A stretch of 64,000 nucleotides of DNA, taken from positions 146,130-210,129 of the forward strand of contig SCFO01000005.1 in the NCBI GenBank assembly GCA_004078665.1, read 5' to 3'. The notes under the pieces are model-generated. The model saw only the letters and a program-made list of their open reading frames with translations. It searched no databases and was not told the origin of the DNA. A program made the position numbers and the translations under genes. Below are positions 35,698-44,423 of this stretch, in pieces. Each line of letters opens with the position of its first letter. Position 1 is the stretch's first letter. This stretch comes from Halobacillus fulvus (GTDB lineage Bacteria > Bacillota > Bacilli > Bacillales > Halobacillaceae).

Positions 35698-38211
35698 TTA
35701 TTTTCCGTGGCAATTCTTATATTTCTTCCCGCTTCCGCACGGACATGGATCATTCCGTCCGACACTGTCCTTCTTCACGAAAGGCGTACGTTTCTTCGGT
35801 TCTTTGCTTTCTTCTCCTCCAGAAACGGCTTTAGCTCCCTGGGCAACTTCCTGACGTTGCAGGTTGCTACGGATTTGAGCCTTCATAACGTAACGGGCAA
35901 CTTCTTCATCAATATTGGCAATCATTTGCTCAAACATACGGAAGCCTTCGAAGTTGTACTCACGAAGCGGATCGTTCTGTCCGTATGCTCGCAGGTGAAT
36001 ACCTTGGCGAAGCTGATCCATCTGGTCAATGTGATCCATCCACTTCTGGTCGACGGTACGTAGAAGGATGACTTTTTCAAATTCACGCATTTGCTCTTCT
36101 GTAAGCTCTTGCTCTTTCTCGTCATAACGCATCTTCACTTTTTCAAGGATATGATCCTGCATCTCTTCAGGATCTTTTCCTTTCAAGCTTTCAACGGTGA
36201 CGTCACCTTCTTGAAGAAGGTTGGCACGTACATAATCGACAATGGATTCAAGCTCCCAGTTTTCTTCCTCATCTTCGCTCGTGTGGACCTCTACTGTCTG
36301 CTTCACTGTACGCTCGATCATCTGCTCGATAATGTCACGCAGATTTTCAGACGTAAGGACATCATAACGCTGTTTGTAAATGATCTCACGCTGTTGACGA
36401 AGCACATCATCATAGGAAAGAATCGTCTTACGCGCATCGAAGTTGTTTCCTTCTACACGCTTCTGAGCCGATTCGACGGCACGGGAAATCATTTTACTTT
36501 CGATCGGCTGGGAATCATCCATACCGAGACGATCCATCATATTACGGATATTATCGGACGCAAATCGGCGCATCAGTTCATCATCTGTCGCCAAGTAGAA
36601 CTGGGACATACCCGGGTCTCCTTGACGTCCGGAACGACCACGCAGCTGATTATCGATCCGACGGGACTCATGACGCTCCGTACCGATGACGGCTAGACCG
36701 CCAGCTTCCTTCACGCCTTCGCCGAGCTTGATATCCGTTCCACGACCGGCCATGTTCGTCGCGATCGTCACGGCCCCTTTTTGACCAGCATTTTCGATGA
36801 TTTCCGCTTCACGGAAGTGGTTTTTCGCGTTCAAGACGTTGTGCGGAATACCCGCTTTGTTCAAGTATCGTGAAATGATTTCAGACGTCTCAACGGCTAC
36901 CGTACCGACAAGTACCGGCTGCCCTTTCTCATGACGTTCTTTGATATCCTCGACCACTGCCTTGAACTTCCCGTCCATCGTTTTATAGACAAGGTCCGCA
37001 CGATCGTCACGGACGATATCACGGTTTGTCGGGATGACGACAACGCGCATGTTGTAGATGTTCAAGAATTCTTCTTCCTCTGTTTTCGCTGTACCGGTCA
37101 TACCGGACAGTTTATCGTACATACGGAAGAGGTTCTGGAATGTAATCGAAGCAAGCGTCATGCTTTCATTCTGAATCTCAAGACCTTCTTTGGCTTCGAT
37201 AGCTTGGTGAAGTCCATCACTGTAGCGACGGCCCTTCATCAGACGTCCTGTGAATTGGTCGACGATGACCACTTCACCTTCCTCCACCACATAATCGGTG
37301 TCGCGCTGCATCGACGTGTGAGCCTTCAGCCCTTGATTAATATGGTGGATCAAGGATACGTTGGCAAGGTCAAATAGGTTTTCAATTTTGAAAAAGCGCT
37401 CGGCCTTGTTGATCCCTTCTTCTGTCAGCTGGACGTTTTTCGTTTTTTCATCATACGTGAAGTCCTCTTCATTTGCTAAAAGACGAACAAATGCGTTCGC
37501 TGACTGATATAGATCGGCAGACTTTGCCGCGGAACCGGAAATGATCAGCGGAGTACGAGCCTCATCAATCAAGATCGAGTCGACCTCATCAATGATGGCA
37601 TAGTGTAACGGTCGTTGTACCATTTGTTCCTTATACAGCACCATGTTGTCACGCAGGTAGTCGAAACCGAATTCATTGTTCGTACCGTACGTAATGTCTG
37701 CGTTATATGCTTCACGCTTTTCTTCCTTCGACATCCCGTTCGAGTTCAACCCGACGGTCAAGCCGAGGAACTGGAACAATTCGCCCATCTCTGTCGCGTC
37801 ACGGCTGGCTAGGTAATCGTTCACGGTGATGATATGAACGCCTTTTCCAGTGATCGCATTCAGATAAGCAGGCATCGTGGAGGCTAGGGTTTTACCTTCC
37901 CCTGTCTTCATCTCGGCGATATTTCCTTCATGAAGGGCAATCGCTCCCAAAAGCTGTACTCTGAATGGACGCATGTTCAGTACGCGCTTCGCTCCTTCAC
38001 GGACGACCGCGAATGCTTCTACAAGTATATCATCTAATGTTTCGCCTTTTTCAAGACGTTCTTTAAATTCATCTGTTTTTTGACGAAGTTCATCGTCGGA
38101 CAACTTCTCAATCTGTGATTCCATCGCTTCAATTTCATCTGCGATTTTTTCCAATCGCTTCAGTTGGCGAGTATTTCCATCGCCAAAGATTTTCTTTAAA
38201 GTTCCAAGCAT
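35698..38211 (-). CDS. secA: Preprotein translocase ATPase SecA
   Basis: 837 residues. DEAD motor with Walker [10 protein letters not shown] (about 100-108), [15 protein letters not shown], helicase motif [10 protein letters not shown], preprotein cross-linking and scaffold domains, and the C-terminal zinc module [15 protein letters not shown] that binds SecB-like partners or lipid. It drives Sec-dependent export through SecYEG. The true start is 38211 ([10 protein letters not shown]) with GAGGAGAGG upstream; the longer ORF adds 17 unlikely residues. Confidence 0.98.
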   Translation of the reverse strand: MLGTLKKIFGDGNTRQLKRLEKIADEIEAMESQIEKLSDDELRQKTDEFKERLEKGETLDDILVEAFAVVREGAKRVLNMRPFRVQLLGAIALHEGNIAEMKTGEGKTLASTMPAYLNAITGKGVHIITVNDYLASRDATEMGELFQFLGLTVGLNSNGMSKEEKREAYNADITYGTNNEFGFDYLRDNMVLYKEQMVQRPLHYAIIDEVDSILIDEARTPLIISGSAAKSADLYQSANAFVRLLANEEDFTYDEKTKNVQLTEEGINKAERFFKIENLFDLANVSLIHHINQGLKAHTSMQRDTDYVVEEGEVVIVDQFTGRLMKGRRYSDGLHQAIEAKEGLEIQNESMTLASITFQNLFRMYDKLSGMTGTAKTEEEEFLNIYNMRVVVIPTNRDIVRDDRADLVYKTMDGKFKAVVEDIKERHEKGQPVLVGTVAVETSEIISRYLNKAGIPHNVLNAKNHFREAEIIENAGQKGAVTIATNMAGRGTDIKLGEGVKEAGGLAVIGTERHESRRIDNQLRGRSGRQGDPGMSQFYLATDDELMRRFASDNIRNMMDRLGMDDSQPIESKMISRAVESAQKRVEGNNFDARKTILSYDDVLRQQREIIYKQRYDVLTSENLRDIIEQMIERTVKQTVEVHTSEDEEENWELESIVDYVRANLLQEGDVTVESLKGKDPEEMQDHILEKVKMRYDEKEQELTEEQMREFEKVILLRTVDQKWMDHIDQMDQLRQGIHLRAYGQNDPLREYNFEGFRMFEQMIANIDEEVARYVMKAQIRSNLQRQEVAQGAKAVSGGEESKEPKKRTPFVKKDSVGRNDPCPCGSGKKYKNCHGK

Positions 38212-38318
38212 TGAAACCTCTCCTCTATTGATTTCCAAAACACGGTTGATGGTTGAATCCATATCTTATCATAACACTTTGAGGAGACGACGACAATTAA
38301 GGTACGACGGATTTATCG

Positions 38319-38525
38319 TTAAAATGAGGAGCTTTGTTTACTGGTGAGGATTGGAGGTTTTTCCGGGAGAAGTTCATGACGGATCGGTCTTTGAAGATTG
38401 TGCAATTCGACTACCTTTCGATTGGTAGAGGCGATGATTTGGACGAGCTGGGCAATCGTTTCTTCCTGCTGCTTCAGACGATCATATATGTAGCTACATT
38501 CATGACAGGTTTTTAATGGATTCAT
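38319..38525 (-). CDS. Small coiled-coil protein with CxxC motif, unknown
   Basis: 68 residues: KTCHECSYIYDRLKQQEETIAQLVQIIASTNRKVVEL begins with a CHEC pair and continues as one amphipathic helix, then a short proline-containing tail. AGGAAGGTG lies 5 bases before the ATG, supporting a real gene. It stands between secA and hpf. I recognise no family; a zinc- or thiol-binding helical adaptor is one possibility. Confidence 0.65.
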   Translation of the reverse strand: MNPLKTCHECSYIYDRLKQQEETIAQLVQIIASTNRKVVELHNLQRPIRHELLPEKPPILTSKQSSSF

Positions 38526-38698
38526 TGTTTCACCTTCCTTATCTTATTTTTACTAAACATGATAGAATTCGTCGAATCACTTTTTTTCAAAAATGATAGG
38601 ATAGGAAGTGGTAAAAAATGAAGTTTCGCTAGGAGAAAATGAAAGTTTCGTATGTTCAAGCCCACCAAAAAATCAATTTTTGAAGTTTGAAGACATTT

Positions 38699-38731
38699 TA
38701 AAACCACCCCTGCATCTGCAGGAGTGGTTCG
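38699..38731 (-). terminator. Terminator of hpf
   Basis: Minus strand AACCACTCCTGCA / TGCAGGGGTGGTT, then TTAAAATG. It begins about 10 bases after the hpf stop. Confidence 0.85.
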
Positions 38732-38741
38732 TAGGTTCGAA

Positions 38742-39299
38742 TCAAGTTTCAATCAGGCCGTAACGACCATCTCGACGCTTGTACACAATGTTCGTTTCAT
38801 CCGTGTTCGCATTTGTAAAGACGTAGAAATTGTGACCTAACATATCCATTTGAAGTGCAGCTTCTTCGCTGTCCATCGGCTTCAGGTCAAAGCGTTTCGT
38901 TTTTACGATTTCAATATCAAAGTCGCTGTCTTGTTCAGCAGTTTGCTGTTGAGCTTCCTTTTCAAGCTCGGCAAAGACGTATTTTGGAGCACCCTCTTGT
39001 CGGAATCTGCGATTCACCTTTGTTTTGTGCTTGCGAATCTGACGTTCCAACTTATCAACCACAAGGTCGATGGCAGCGTATAAGTCTGTATTGTGTTCCT
39101 CTGCGCGAAGAAGCAGGTTCTTCATGGGAATGGTTACCTCGATTGTCTGCTCATCATTATAGACACTTAAATTGACGTGAACCTCAGAAGACGGTGGAGT
39201 ATCAAAGTAGCGTTCTAACTTGCCCACCTTTTTCTCCACATATTCTCGAATAGAATCCGTCACTTCTAAGTTCTCACCGCGAATGGTGTACTGTAGCAT
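38742..39299 (-). CDS. hpf: Ribosome hibernation promoting factor, long form
   Basis: 185 residues. N-terminal RaiA/HPF domain (MLQYTIRGENLEVTDSIREYVEKK to about residue 100), a charged linker, and a C-terminal dimerisation domain (KRFDLKPMDSEEAALQMDMLGHNFYVFTN). Long HPF dimerises ribosomes into inactive 100S particles in stationary phase and stress. The start at 39299 is supported by AGGAGG with 9-base spacing; the open frame extends upstream but without support. Preceded by overlapping SigB and SigH promoters. Confidence 0.95.
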   Translation of the reverse strand: MLQYTIRGENLEVTDSIREYVEKKVGKLERYFDTPPSSEVHVNLSVYNDEQTIEVTIPMKNLLLRAEEHNTDLYAAIDLVVDKLERQIRKHKTKVNRRFRQEGAPKYVFAELEKEAQQQTAEQDSDFDIEIVKTKRFDLKPMDSEEAALQMDMLGHNFYVFTNANTDETNIVYKRRDGRYGLIET

Positions 39300-39334
39300 A
39301 AGAAGTGTCCTCCTTTCATCCTTATGTGATATAT

Positions 39335-39368
39335 ATTCTATCATACCCACCGCCATTCCTGCATAAAC
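39335..39368 (-). promoter_or_regulatory. Overlapping SigB and SigH promoters of hpf
   Basis: SigB: GTTTAT (39363-39368), 14-base spacer, GGGTAT (39343-39348). SigH: AGGAAT with AGGA at 39357-39360, then GAAT at 39335-39338 within ATAGAAT. B. subtilis yvyD (hpf) is known to use both sigma factors, so the match is meaningful. Confidence 0.8.
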
Positions 39369-39645
39369 TTTCAAAATATTTTGACGTATTTGTGTCGGAA
39401 AATGTTGGAATGATGGGAATGATCGTGGATTTAGACAGGTTTTGTCTATTACCCGGAGATGGCGGCGAGTATAAGATAGAGGTGTTTGAGTATTCAGGAG
39501 AGTGGATGGTAAGAGGCGCATTGTGGATGATAACTCATATGAAGTGGACTGATGCGGTGGAGTGGATCGATTCAAGAACCTTTTGGATTGAATAAAGAAA
39601 AATATAGACTGGTCTGGTGGAAAAGTCGCTCGAATCTATCAAAAA

Positions 39646-39725
39646 CTGGCCGATAAGACCCGCCCTCTTCCACCCACTGGCTGATAAAATGACAGCTCTG
39701 GCCGATAACTGCAAACAACTGGCTT
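39646..39725. repeat. Short direct repeats CTGGCYGATAA
   Basis: CTGGCCGATAA at 39646, CTGGCTGATAA at 39677, CTGGCCGATAA at 39698 and a partial CTGGCTTG at 39719; spacings 31, 21 and 21 bases. The rest of the 39300-39821 gap beyond the hpf promoters shows nothing else. Confidence 0.65.
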
Positions 39726-39821
39726 GTATAAAGCGCTTCTCTATCATTTCCTAACAACTTTTTAAAGGATTCTCTCATTCTATGTGGAATAGTTACACAA
39801 AACGAAAGGAGAATCCCCACT

Positions 39822-40811
39822 ATGTTTCAAAAAAAGATCCGTCCCCCGCTCAACCTCCTTATGCATGAAGCATTAAAACGCCGACTCCCTCCCCAACACC
39901 CCATAAAAGATGCCGTGAAGAAAAATCACGCAGCATTCCTCGCTGGTTATAAAGGTGAAAAGTCGCTCGAGTATTTCCTACACAAGCACCCCCATACTGA
40001 CCCACTAATTTTCCACGATCTTCGCCTACCCGCTGGTGACCATTTCTTTCAAATGGATTTTCTTATTCTCACACCTGAGTATGCTCTCATTATCGAAGTG
40101 AAGAATTACGTGGGCCACGTGTATTTTGACTTTCCCGTTTTTCAGATGATCCGCACCTTTCAAGGGGTTGAGGAAGGTTTTCAGGACCCGGTAGTGCAAT
40201 TGCAAAACCATCGCTATTTTTTAGAAGACTACCTGCCTGAGCATTTCCCAATCGAAACTCTCGCAGTTATGACACAAAAGCAGACCGTTATCAAATATGC
40301 AAAGGATTACCCGTTTGCAGATCAGCTGATTCATGCCTCATACCTTCCGCAAAAACTCCACCATTACCACCTCAAGCATACGAAGAAACATCTCTCCTTA
40401 AAAGAATGGCACAAGTTAGCCGACCATTTGCTCAACAATCATACGATACAAAAGCCCGATATATTCTCAAAATATAAGGTAAATACGGCTGAGTTGCAGA
40501 CCGGAGTCTTGTGCAGCTCGTGTAAAAAGTCTGTAATGCGAAGATGCTACGCCAATTGGATCTGTCTTGATTGCAACTCTAAAAGTAGGCACACTCACCT
40601 TCAGAGTCTCCTCGATTATTCTTTGCTTTACTCTCCTTCGATTACAAATCAGTCCTTCAGATGGTTTGTTCACCTCTCCTCCCCATCCGTTGCCGGGAAG
40701 CTTTTACAAAAACTGAATCTTAAAACAAAAGGCAGCAACCGGAATAGACACTACAGTTTAACGGATCAGGAAGGTTATCCCCTCTTTATACAAAAAGAGC
40801 TCTCTGATTAA
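39822..40811 (+). CDS. NERD-domain (nuclease-related) protein
   Basis: 329 residues. A NERD domain at about 35-150 with GYKGEKSLEYFL, FQMDFLILTPEYALIIEVKNY (the D and E-x-K acid-lysine pattern of restriction-like nucleases), then helical region and a four-cysteine zinc site CSSC...CLDC (about 228-250). NERD proteins are predicted DNA-processing nucleases of unclear role. AAAGGAG lies 8 bases upstream. It is a plus-strand single gene between hpf and the flagellar cluster. Confidence 0.88.
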   Translation: MFQKKIRPPLNLLMHEALKRRLPPQHPIKDAVKKNHAAFLAGYKGEKSLEYFLHKHPHTDPLIFHDLRLPAGDHFFQMDFLILTPEYALIIEVKNYVGHVYFDFPVFQMIRTFQGVEEGFQDPVVQLQNHRYFLEDYLPEHFPIETLAVMTQKQTVIKYAKDYPFADQLIHASYLPQKLHHYHLKHTKKHLSLKEWHKLADHLLNNHTIQKPDIFSKYKVNTAELQTGVLCSSCKKSVMRRCYANWICLDCNSKSRHTHLQSLLDYSLLYSPSITNQSFRWFVHLSSPSVAGKLLQKLNLKTKGSNRNRHYSLTDQEGYPLFIQKELSD

Positions 40812-40834
40812 CAAATCAAAAGAGCTCTTTGTAT
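40792..40834. terminator. Bidirectional terminator between NERD gene and flagellar cluster
   Basis: AAAGAGCTCT / AGAGCTCTTT pair around a 17-base loop, with A/T-runs on both sides. It serves both convergent genes. Confidence 0.85.
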
Positions 40835-40836
40835 TC

Positions 40837-41199
40837 TTAATGAGTCACATAAGGCTTAATAAATTGTTGGACATTGTTTTTCCACGCTTCATAAGCGGGA
40901 ACCACTTTTTCATTCAAAAGGGAATGCTTTTCCTGTTCAGCTTCGATCGTGAACCAGTCCGGCAGAAGCTGTACGACGGCGTGAAAGTCCTGGACGATGA
41001 CTTCCACCTCTTCTTTCCCATCAAAGAACCACAGCATCTGCTCATGGCTCAGGCTCAGTTGTTCCATAGACATCAGGATGCCTTCAAACACCTGCTGACC
41101 GCCTTCAATATTATGTACGACAAATTCTAGTCCTTCACTGACTGTATGTACGAGCTGGTTATACTGCTCCAGCATCACGTGTTGTTCCTTCGTTATCAT
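40837..41199 (-). CDS. Flagellar-cluster hypothetical protein
   Basis: 120 residues, soluble, helical, acidic (MITKEQHVMLEQYNQLVHTVSEGLEF onward, ending VQQFIKPYVTH). It starts 19 bases after fliT ends and closes the flaG-fliD-fliS-fliT unit, so a flagellar accessory role is likely. I do not recognise a named family. The ATG at 41199 follows GGTGAT; a TTG at 41205 is an alternative. Confidence 0.7.
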   Translation of the reverse strand: MITKEQHVMLEQYNQLVHTVSEGLEFVVHNIEGGQQVFEGILMSMEQLSLSHEQMLWFFDGKEEVEVIVQDFHAVVQLLPDWFTIEAEQEKHSLLNEKVVPAYEAWKNNVQQFIKPYVTH

Positions 41200-41218
41200 C
41201 GTCAAAAAATCACCAATC

Positions 41219-41563
41219 TCACTTTTTATAGTCTAAATACATCCCGTCCGAAGTCGAGACGCTTTGGTAAGGGTTCGTGTACTGCTTCTTACTGGCGGTC
41301 TGCTTCTTTGATTGGCGCATATCTTGTTTCAGATCATGAAAAAGAAACTCAAGCTTCTGGTTAATCTTGAGATCCCGTTTCTTCACCTCATCAAGAAGCG
41401 CCCGCTCCCCTTCCGCCGGCTGATCGAGCTGAACGATCAGCTCCTGCCTTTTTTCGAGGAGCGGATCAACTTGTTCCAGAATAGCTGATCGCTTCATCGT
41501 CTGACTATGCACGAGTTCATCAAGCTCAGTCGTTATGTTCAAAAACTGCTGCCACACGCTCAC
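41219..41563 (-). CDS. fliT: Flagellar chaperone FliT-like protein
   Basis: 114 residues, mostly helical (VSVWQQFLNITTELDELVHSQ, LLEKRQELIVQLD). It begins with a GTG overlapping the fliS stop by one base (TAGTG), with AAGGTGG upstream inside fliS. Position after fliS and helical character match FliT, a chaperone for the filament cap FliD. Sequence conservation of FliT is low, so the name rests partly on context. Confidence 0.78.
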   Translation of the reverse strand: MSVWQQFLNITTELDELVHSQTMKRSAILEQVDPLLEKRQELIVQLDQPAEGERALLDEVKKRDLKINQKLEFLFHDLKQDMRQSKKQTASKKQYTNPYQSVSTSDGMYLDYKK

Positions 41564-41952
41564 TACGCTTGCCCACCTTGAGCATACTGCGTTTTTCTCG
41601 TCTCTAAAATCACCTGTTTCCACGTATCGCGGAATTCGGTGACGAGCTCCTGGACTTCATCCAAAATCGCAGCTTCATTCTTCGTGTTCGCTTCGATCAA
41701 ACGGTGGTTCATGTAATCATAAAGCGGCAAAATCTGCTGGCTGATTTCGTAATCCGGATTTGTCGTCACCATTAGCTCCTGAATGATCTTCTGAGCCTTT
41801 TGGATATTCGTATTCTTTTTCTCAATATTGTTCTCTTCAATCGCGGACTTCGCCAGTTTAATGAATTTGATGCAACCGTTGTAAAGCATCAACGTCAATT
41901 CACCGGGAGAAGCGGTCTCCACGGAATTATTTTGATACGCTTGTATGGACAT
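41563..41952 (-). CDS. fliS: Flagellin chaperone FliS
   Basis: 129 residues beginning MSIQAYQNNSVETASPGELTLMLYNGCIKFI, the standard FliS N-terminus. It binds the flagellin C-terminus to prevent polymerisation before export, and in Bacillus also helps FliW-CsrA control. It lies between fliD and fliT in the SigD-type flaG unit. Confidence 0.95.
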   Translation of the reverse strand: MSIQAYQNNSVETASPGELTLMLYNGCIKFIKLAKSAIEENNIEKKNTNIQKAQKIIQELMVTTNPDYEISQQILPLYDYMNHRLIEANTKNEAAILDEVQELVTEFRDTWKQVILETRKTQYAQGGQA

Positions 41953-41966
41953 TCATGACACTTCCT

Positions 41967-43508
41967 TTAGAAAAAGTTTTGCATAATATAAGCGGACTGT
42001 TGGTTCATTTGCTGGATCGCTTTCTCCATCGCTCCGAATTCTCTCCAGTAACGATCCTCAATCTGAACAAGACGATCTTGAAAATCATCCATCTCTTTAT
42101 TCAAATCTTCTATTTGTCGCCCAAGTAGAAAGCTGTTGTCTACCGTCGTAGATTTCCCAGCCTTTTCTTCAATCGAACGAACCGTCGACTCAATCGTCCG
42201 TTCCAGTCGGCGGGCAACCCCCGGCTGTTCCTCAGTTCCAGCAAACAGCTGATGAACAGATTCAGTATCGTCACGTAGAGCCCCACGCAACTTATCCTCA
42301 TCAATCAAAAGCTCTCCACCATCACGATAATTCGCAGACGTCGTAATTCCAAGCTCAGACATCATCGAAAAGGCTCCACTGTTGTCTACAGGGGTGTACC
42401 AGTCACGGCGCATCGTACTCAAAGCACTCTGAATCACCGAGTCATTCCGAAGCATTCCGCTCTTCGCTTTTTCTTCCCAAAGTTCAATTTCCCGCTCCTC
42501 CATGTCTTCCTTCTGCTTTTCCGTTAAAGGAGGGAAATCGCGGAATCGTTTCTCTTCTGTTTTGCCTTGGAAGTCTTCGATGACCTTGTTGTACTTATCA
42601 ACAAACTCCACGATTTTATCGACCGCTGCATCGACATTGTTGTTGACGTTGACTGAGATGTTTCCAGTTGTCACTTCATTGAACGTGAAGTTGACGCCGT
42701 TTAGGGTGTAATTGTTAGAATGAGAAGTGATTTCGAGACCGTTGTTGTAGGTGAATTTAGCGTCCTGTCCACCTTTTTCATTTAACTGCCAAGTTCCAGA
42801 CGAATTGTCCCCATTTTTCAATCCAAGAGTAGTAGATAGAAAGTGATCGTCTCCATCGAAGCCTATTTCCGCACCTAAAAACTCATTTTCGTCCTGATTA
42901 AAGTTCCCCGTAACGGTTCTCTCGATCATTACTTTATCCGCGCTCTTATCATAAAAAGCACGTACACCTAAATCGGAATCACTAATCCGTTTTAAAATAT
43001 CGTTGAGAGAGTCTGTACCATTCACTTCAAACGTCTCTTCGTTTTTTGTTCCATCCGCATTATATGTTGTAATCTGAAAAGAACTCCCGATATTGAGAGC
43101 GTTTTTCAGATTCGCTTGCTGATCATTCAAAGCTGCATCAGGATCGAACGTTGCACCGTCCTTGGTAAGTGTCGTGTCACTATAGTTGTATGCCGAGGTC
43201 GCCAACTGTTCAACGCTCAACGTATAATTACCATTCCCAGCGGTTGCATTCGCAGTCGCAGAAACAGCTGAGCTAGAGGACGTCACATCTTTTTGATTAT
43301 ACGTCCGCTCCAATTTCATATCTAAAATTAGATCGTCGAGCTCACTCATCTGTTTATTAACATCACGATACGAGTCGCGCTTCCAAGTGAGCCACTCGCG
43401 ATCCTGCTCCATCTTATCCATCGGGATCCGTTCTGCCCGCATTAAATCACTGACTAACTTATCTATATCCATCCCGGAGGCAAGGCCCCCTATACGCATA
43501 TCACTCAT
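41967..43508 (-). CDS. fliD: Flagellar filament cap protein FliD
   Basis: 513 residues. N-terminal FliD domain (MRIGGLASGMDIDKLVSDLMRAERIPMDKM) and C-terminal coiled coil (KEMDDFQDRLVQIEDRYWREFGAMEKAIQQMNQQ) flank a variable beta-rich middle. It caps the growing filament and folds incoming flagellin. ATG at 43508; a second ATG at 43499 is possible. Confidence 0.95.
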   Translation of the reverse strand: MSDMRIGGLASGMDIDKLVSDLMRAERIPMDKMEQDREWLTWKRDSYRDVNKQMSELDDLILDMKLERTYNQKDVTSSSSAVSATANATAGNGNYTLSVEQLATSAYNYSDTTLTKDGATFDPDAALNDQQANLKNALNIGSSFQITTYNADGTKNEETFEVNGTDSLNDILKRISDSDLGVRAFYDKSADKVMIERTVTGNFNQDENEFLGAEIGFDGDDHFLSTTLGLKNGDNSSGTWQLNEKGGQDAKFTYNNGLEITSHSNNYTLNGVNFTFNEVTTGNISVNVNNNVDAAVDKIVEFVDKYNKVIEDFQGKTEEKRFRDFPPLTEKQKEDMEEREIELWEEKAKSGMLRNDSVIQSALSTMRRDWYTPVDNSGAFSMMSELGITTSANYRDGGELLIDEDKLRGALRDDTESVHQLFAGTEEQPGVARRLERTIESTVRSIEEKAGKSTTVDNSFLLGRQIEDLNKEMDDFQDRLVQIEDRYWREFGAMEKAIQQMNQQSAYIMQNFF

Positions 43509-43520
43509 TTCATCACCCGC

Positions 43521-43877
43521 TTAAATTTTCTCATCGACCAGCCATCCAAGAGATTCCGCAATCGACGCATATAAATCGAGCATCTTCTTCGGAGGAATTT
43601 CCTTTACAACTTCCTTAGTCGTCGTATCGACCAACGTGACATAATACTCCTGAAGCTTTTCATGAAACTCAAAGCGCAACGAAGTGTTCGTCGGCTTCAT
43701 AAATTCATTCATACTTTCGGTTACCTGCTTCAACTTTTCCTTATCACTGAAAAGATCGGTTGCATTTGAATCCTTTTCTAACGGAACATTCTTCTCCTGA
43801 ACAGCTGCATGGTCACTTGGATGTACTTTCTTCTGCAGAAGTTGAGGTGGACTAATGTTATTTCGGACATTCACCAT
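43521..43877 (-). CDS. flaG: FlaG family protein
   Basis: 118 residues with the conserved FlaG core LRFEFHEKLQEYYVTLVDTTTKEVVKEIPPKKMLDLYA. Related proteins influence filament length. Start ATG 43877 follows AGGGAG by 6 bases. First gene of flaG-fliD-fliS-fliT behind a SigD-type promoter, as yvyC is in B. subtilis. Confidence 0.92.
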   Translation of the reverse strand: MVNVRNNISPPQLLQKKVHPSDHAAVQEKNVPLEKDSNATDLFSDKEKLKQVTESMNEFMKPTNTSLRFEFHEKLQEYYVTLVDTTTKEVVKEIPPKKMLDLYASIAESLGWLVDEKI

Positions 43878-43912
43878 CAACAACTCCCTGAATTATTTGA
43901 TTGTTAGTTTTA

Positions 43913-43939
43913 TTATCGGAAGGATTTGGGGGATGTTGA
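43913..43939 (-). promoter_or_regulatory. SigD promoter of the flaG-fliD unit
   Basis: Minus strand TCAA (43936-43939), 15-base spacer, TCCGATAA (43913-43920), against consensus TAAA-N15-GCCGATAT. About 35 bases upstream of flaG. Confidence 0.72.
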
Positions 43940-43955
43940 TAGAGGAGGAGTTATT

Positions 43956-44087
43956 TTGGTAGTTAGAACTAGAGAAAATCTGTTTCATAAACACCTTGAA
44001 TATGCATGTCTAGAAATATTATATAAAATTAATTCCTATATTGGTTCAGTTCTTAGAAAAATAAAGCATTCTAGAACAATTGGTTGA
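43956..44087 (+). CDS. Candidate 43-residue ORF with TTG start
   Basis: GAGGAGGAG, then 5 bases, then TTG and 43 codons (begins with a TTG-GTA-GTT start, contains ENLFHKHLEYACLEILYKIN) to TGA at 44085-44087. The ribosome binding site is excellent, but no promoter is evident and the stop overlaps the next promoter. It may be chance in AT-rich DNA. Confidence 0.35.
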   Translation: MVVRTRENLFHKHLEYACLEILYKINSYIGSVLRKIKHSRTIG

Positions 44088-44111
44088 CTAAAATAGAATT
44101 TGTATTATTAT
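44084..44111 (+). promoter_or_regulatory. SigA-type promoter of the 43-residue basic protein gene
   Basis: TTGACT (44084-44089), 16-base spacer, TATTAT (44106-44111). About 105 bases before the start codon; a further TATAAT at 44181 is an alternative -10. Confidence 0.6.
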
Positions 44112-44218
44112 CCCATTGAAATTACGATAAAGCTACTCTCGTGAATTATAAAACAGGATGACCACTTTGATACCATGCTTTATAATAGCTGTAGGTGTTA
44201 AGTAAGGAGGAGAATTGA

Positions 44219-44350
44219 ATGAAGAATATCAAAACAATATTTACGAAGCTTTTTATTAAATTTAAAGTAAAACAAGTACAAAAACGCGTGGCAAAACCTA
44301 GAATAGTCAGATTACGCAAACCGAAACGTCATCGTCAATCAGATTTTTAG
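44219..44350 (+). CDS. Very basic 43-residue protein, unknown
   Basis: ATG at 44219 preceded by AAGGAGGAG with 6-base spacing; ORF ends at TAG 44350. The peptide begins MKNIKTIFTKLFIKFKVK and ends RIVRLRKPKRHRQSDF, with about twenty Lys/Arg and a single Asp. The first half could be an amphipathic helix, the second half is Arg-rich and likely binds nucleic acid or anionic surfaces. It has promoter, ribosome binding site and terminator of its own, and faces the flagellin gene. I recognise no family. Confidence 0.65.
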   Translation: MKNIKTIFTKLFIKFKVKQVQKRVAKPRIVRLRKPKRHRQSDF

Positions 44351-44382
44351 AAAAGATGCCTTAAATTTTCTTTATTAAATAA

Positions 44383-44414
44383 AAAAAGAGTTGCCATTAG
44401 CAACCCTTTTTTTG
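44383..44414. terminator. Bidirectional terminator between the basic ORF and flagellin
   Basis: AAAAAAAGAGTTGC / GCAACCCTTTTTTT around CATTA. T-runs on both strands. Confidence 0.88.
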
Positions 44415-44423
44415 TAATAACTA

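Noticed and set aside
39305-39595. 96-codon plus-strand ORF across the hpf promoter
   Set aside because: It starts inside the hpf ribosome binding site region on the opposite strand and shows no protein-like pattern.
39572-39820. Minus-strand ORF opposite the NERD gene leader
   Set aside because: No ribosome binding site, biased composition, and it covers the CTGGCYGATAA repeat cluster.
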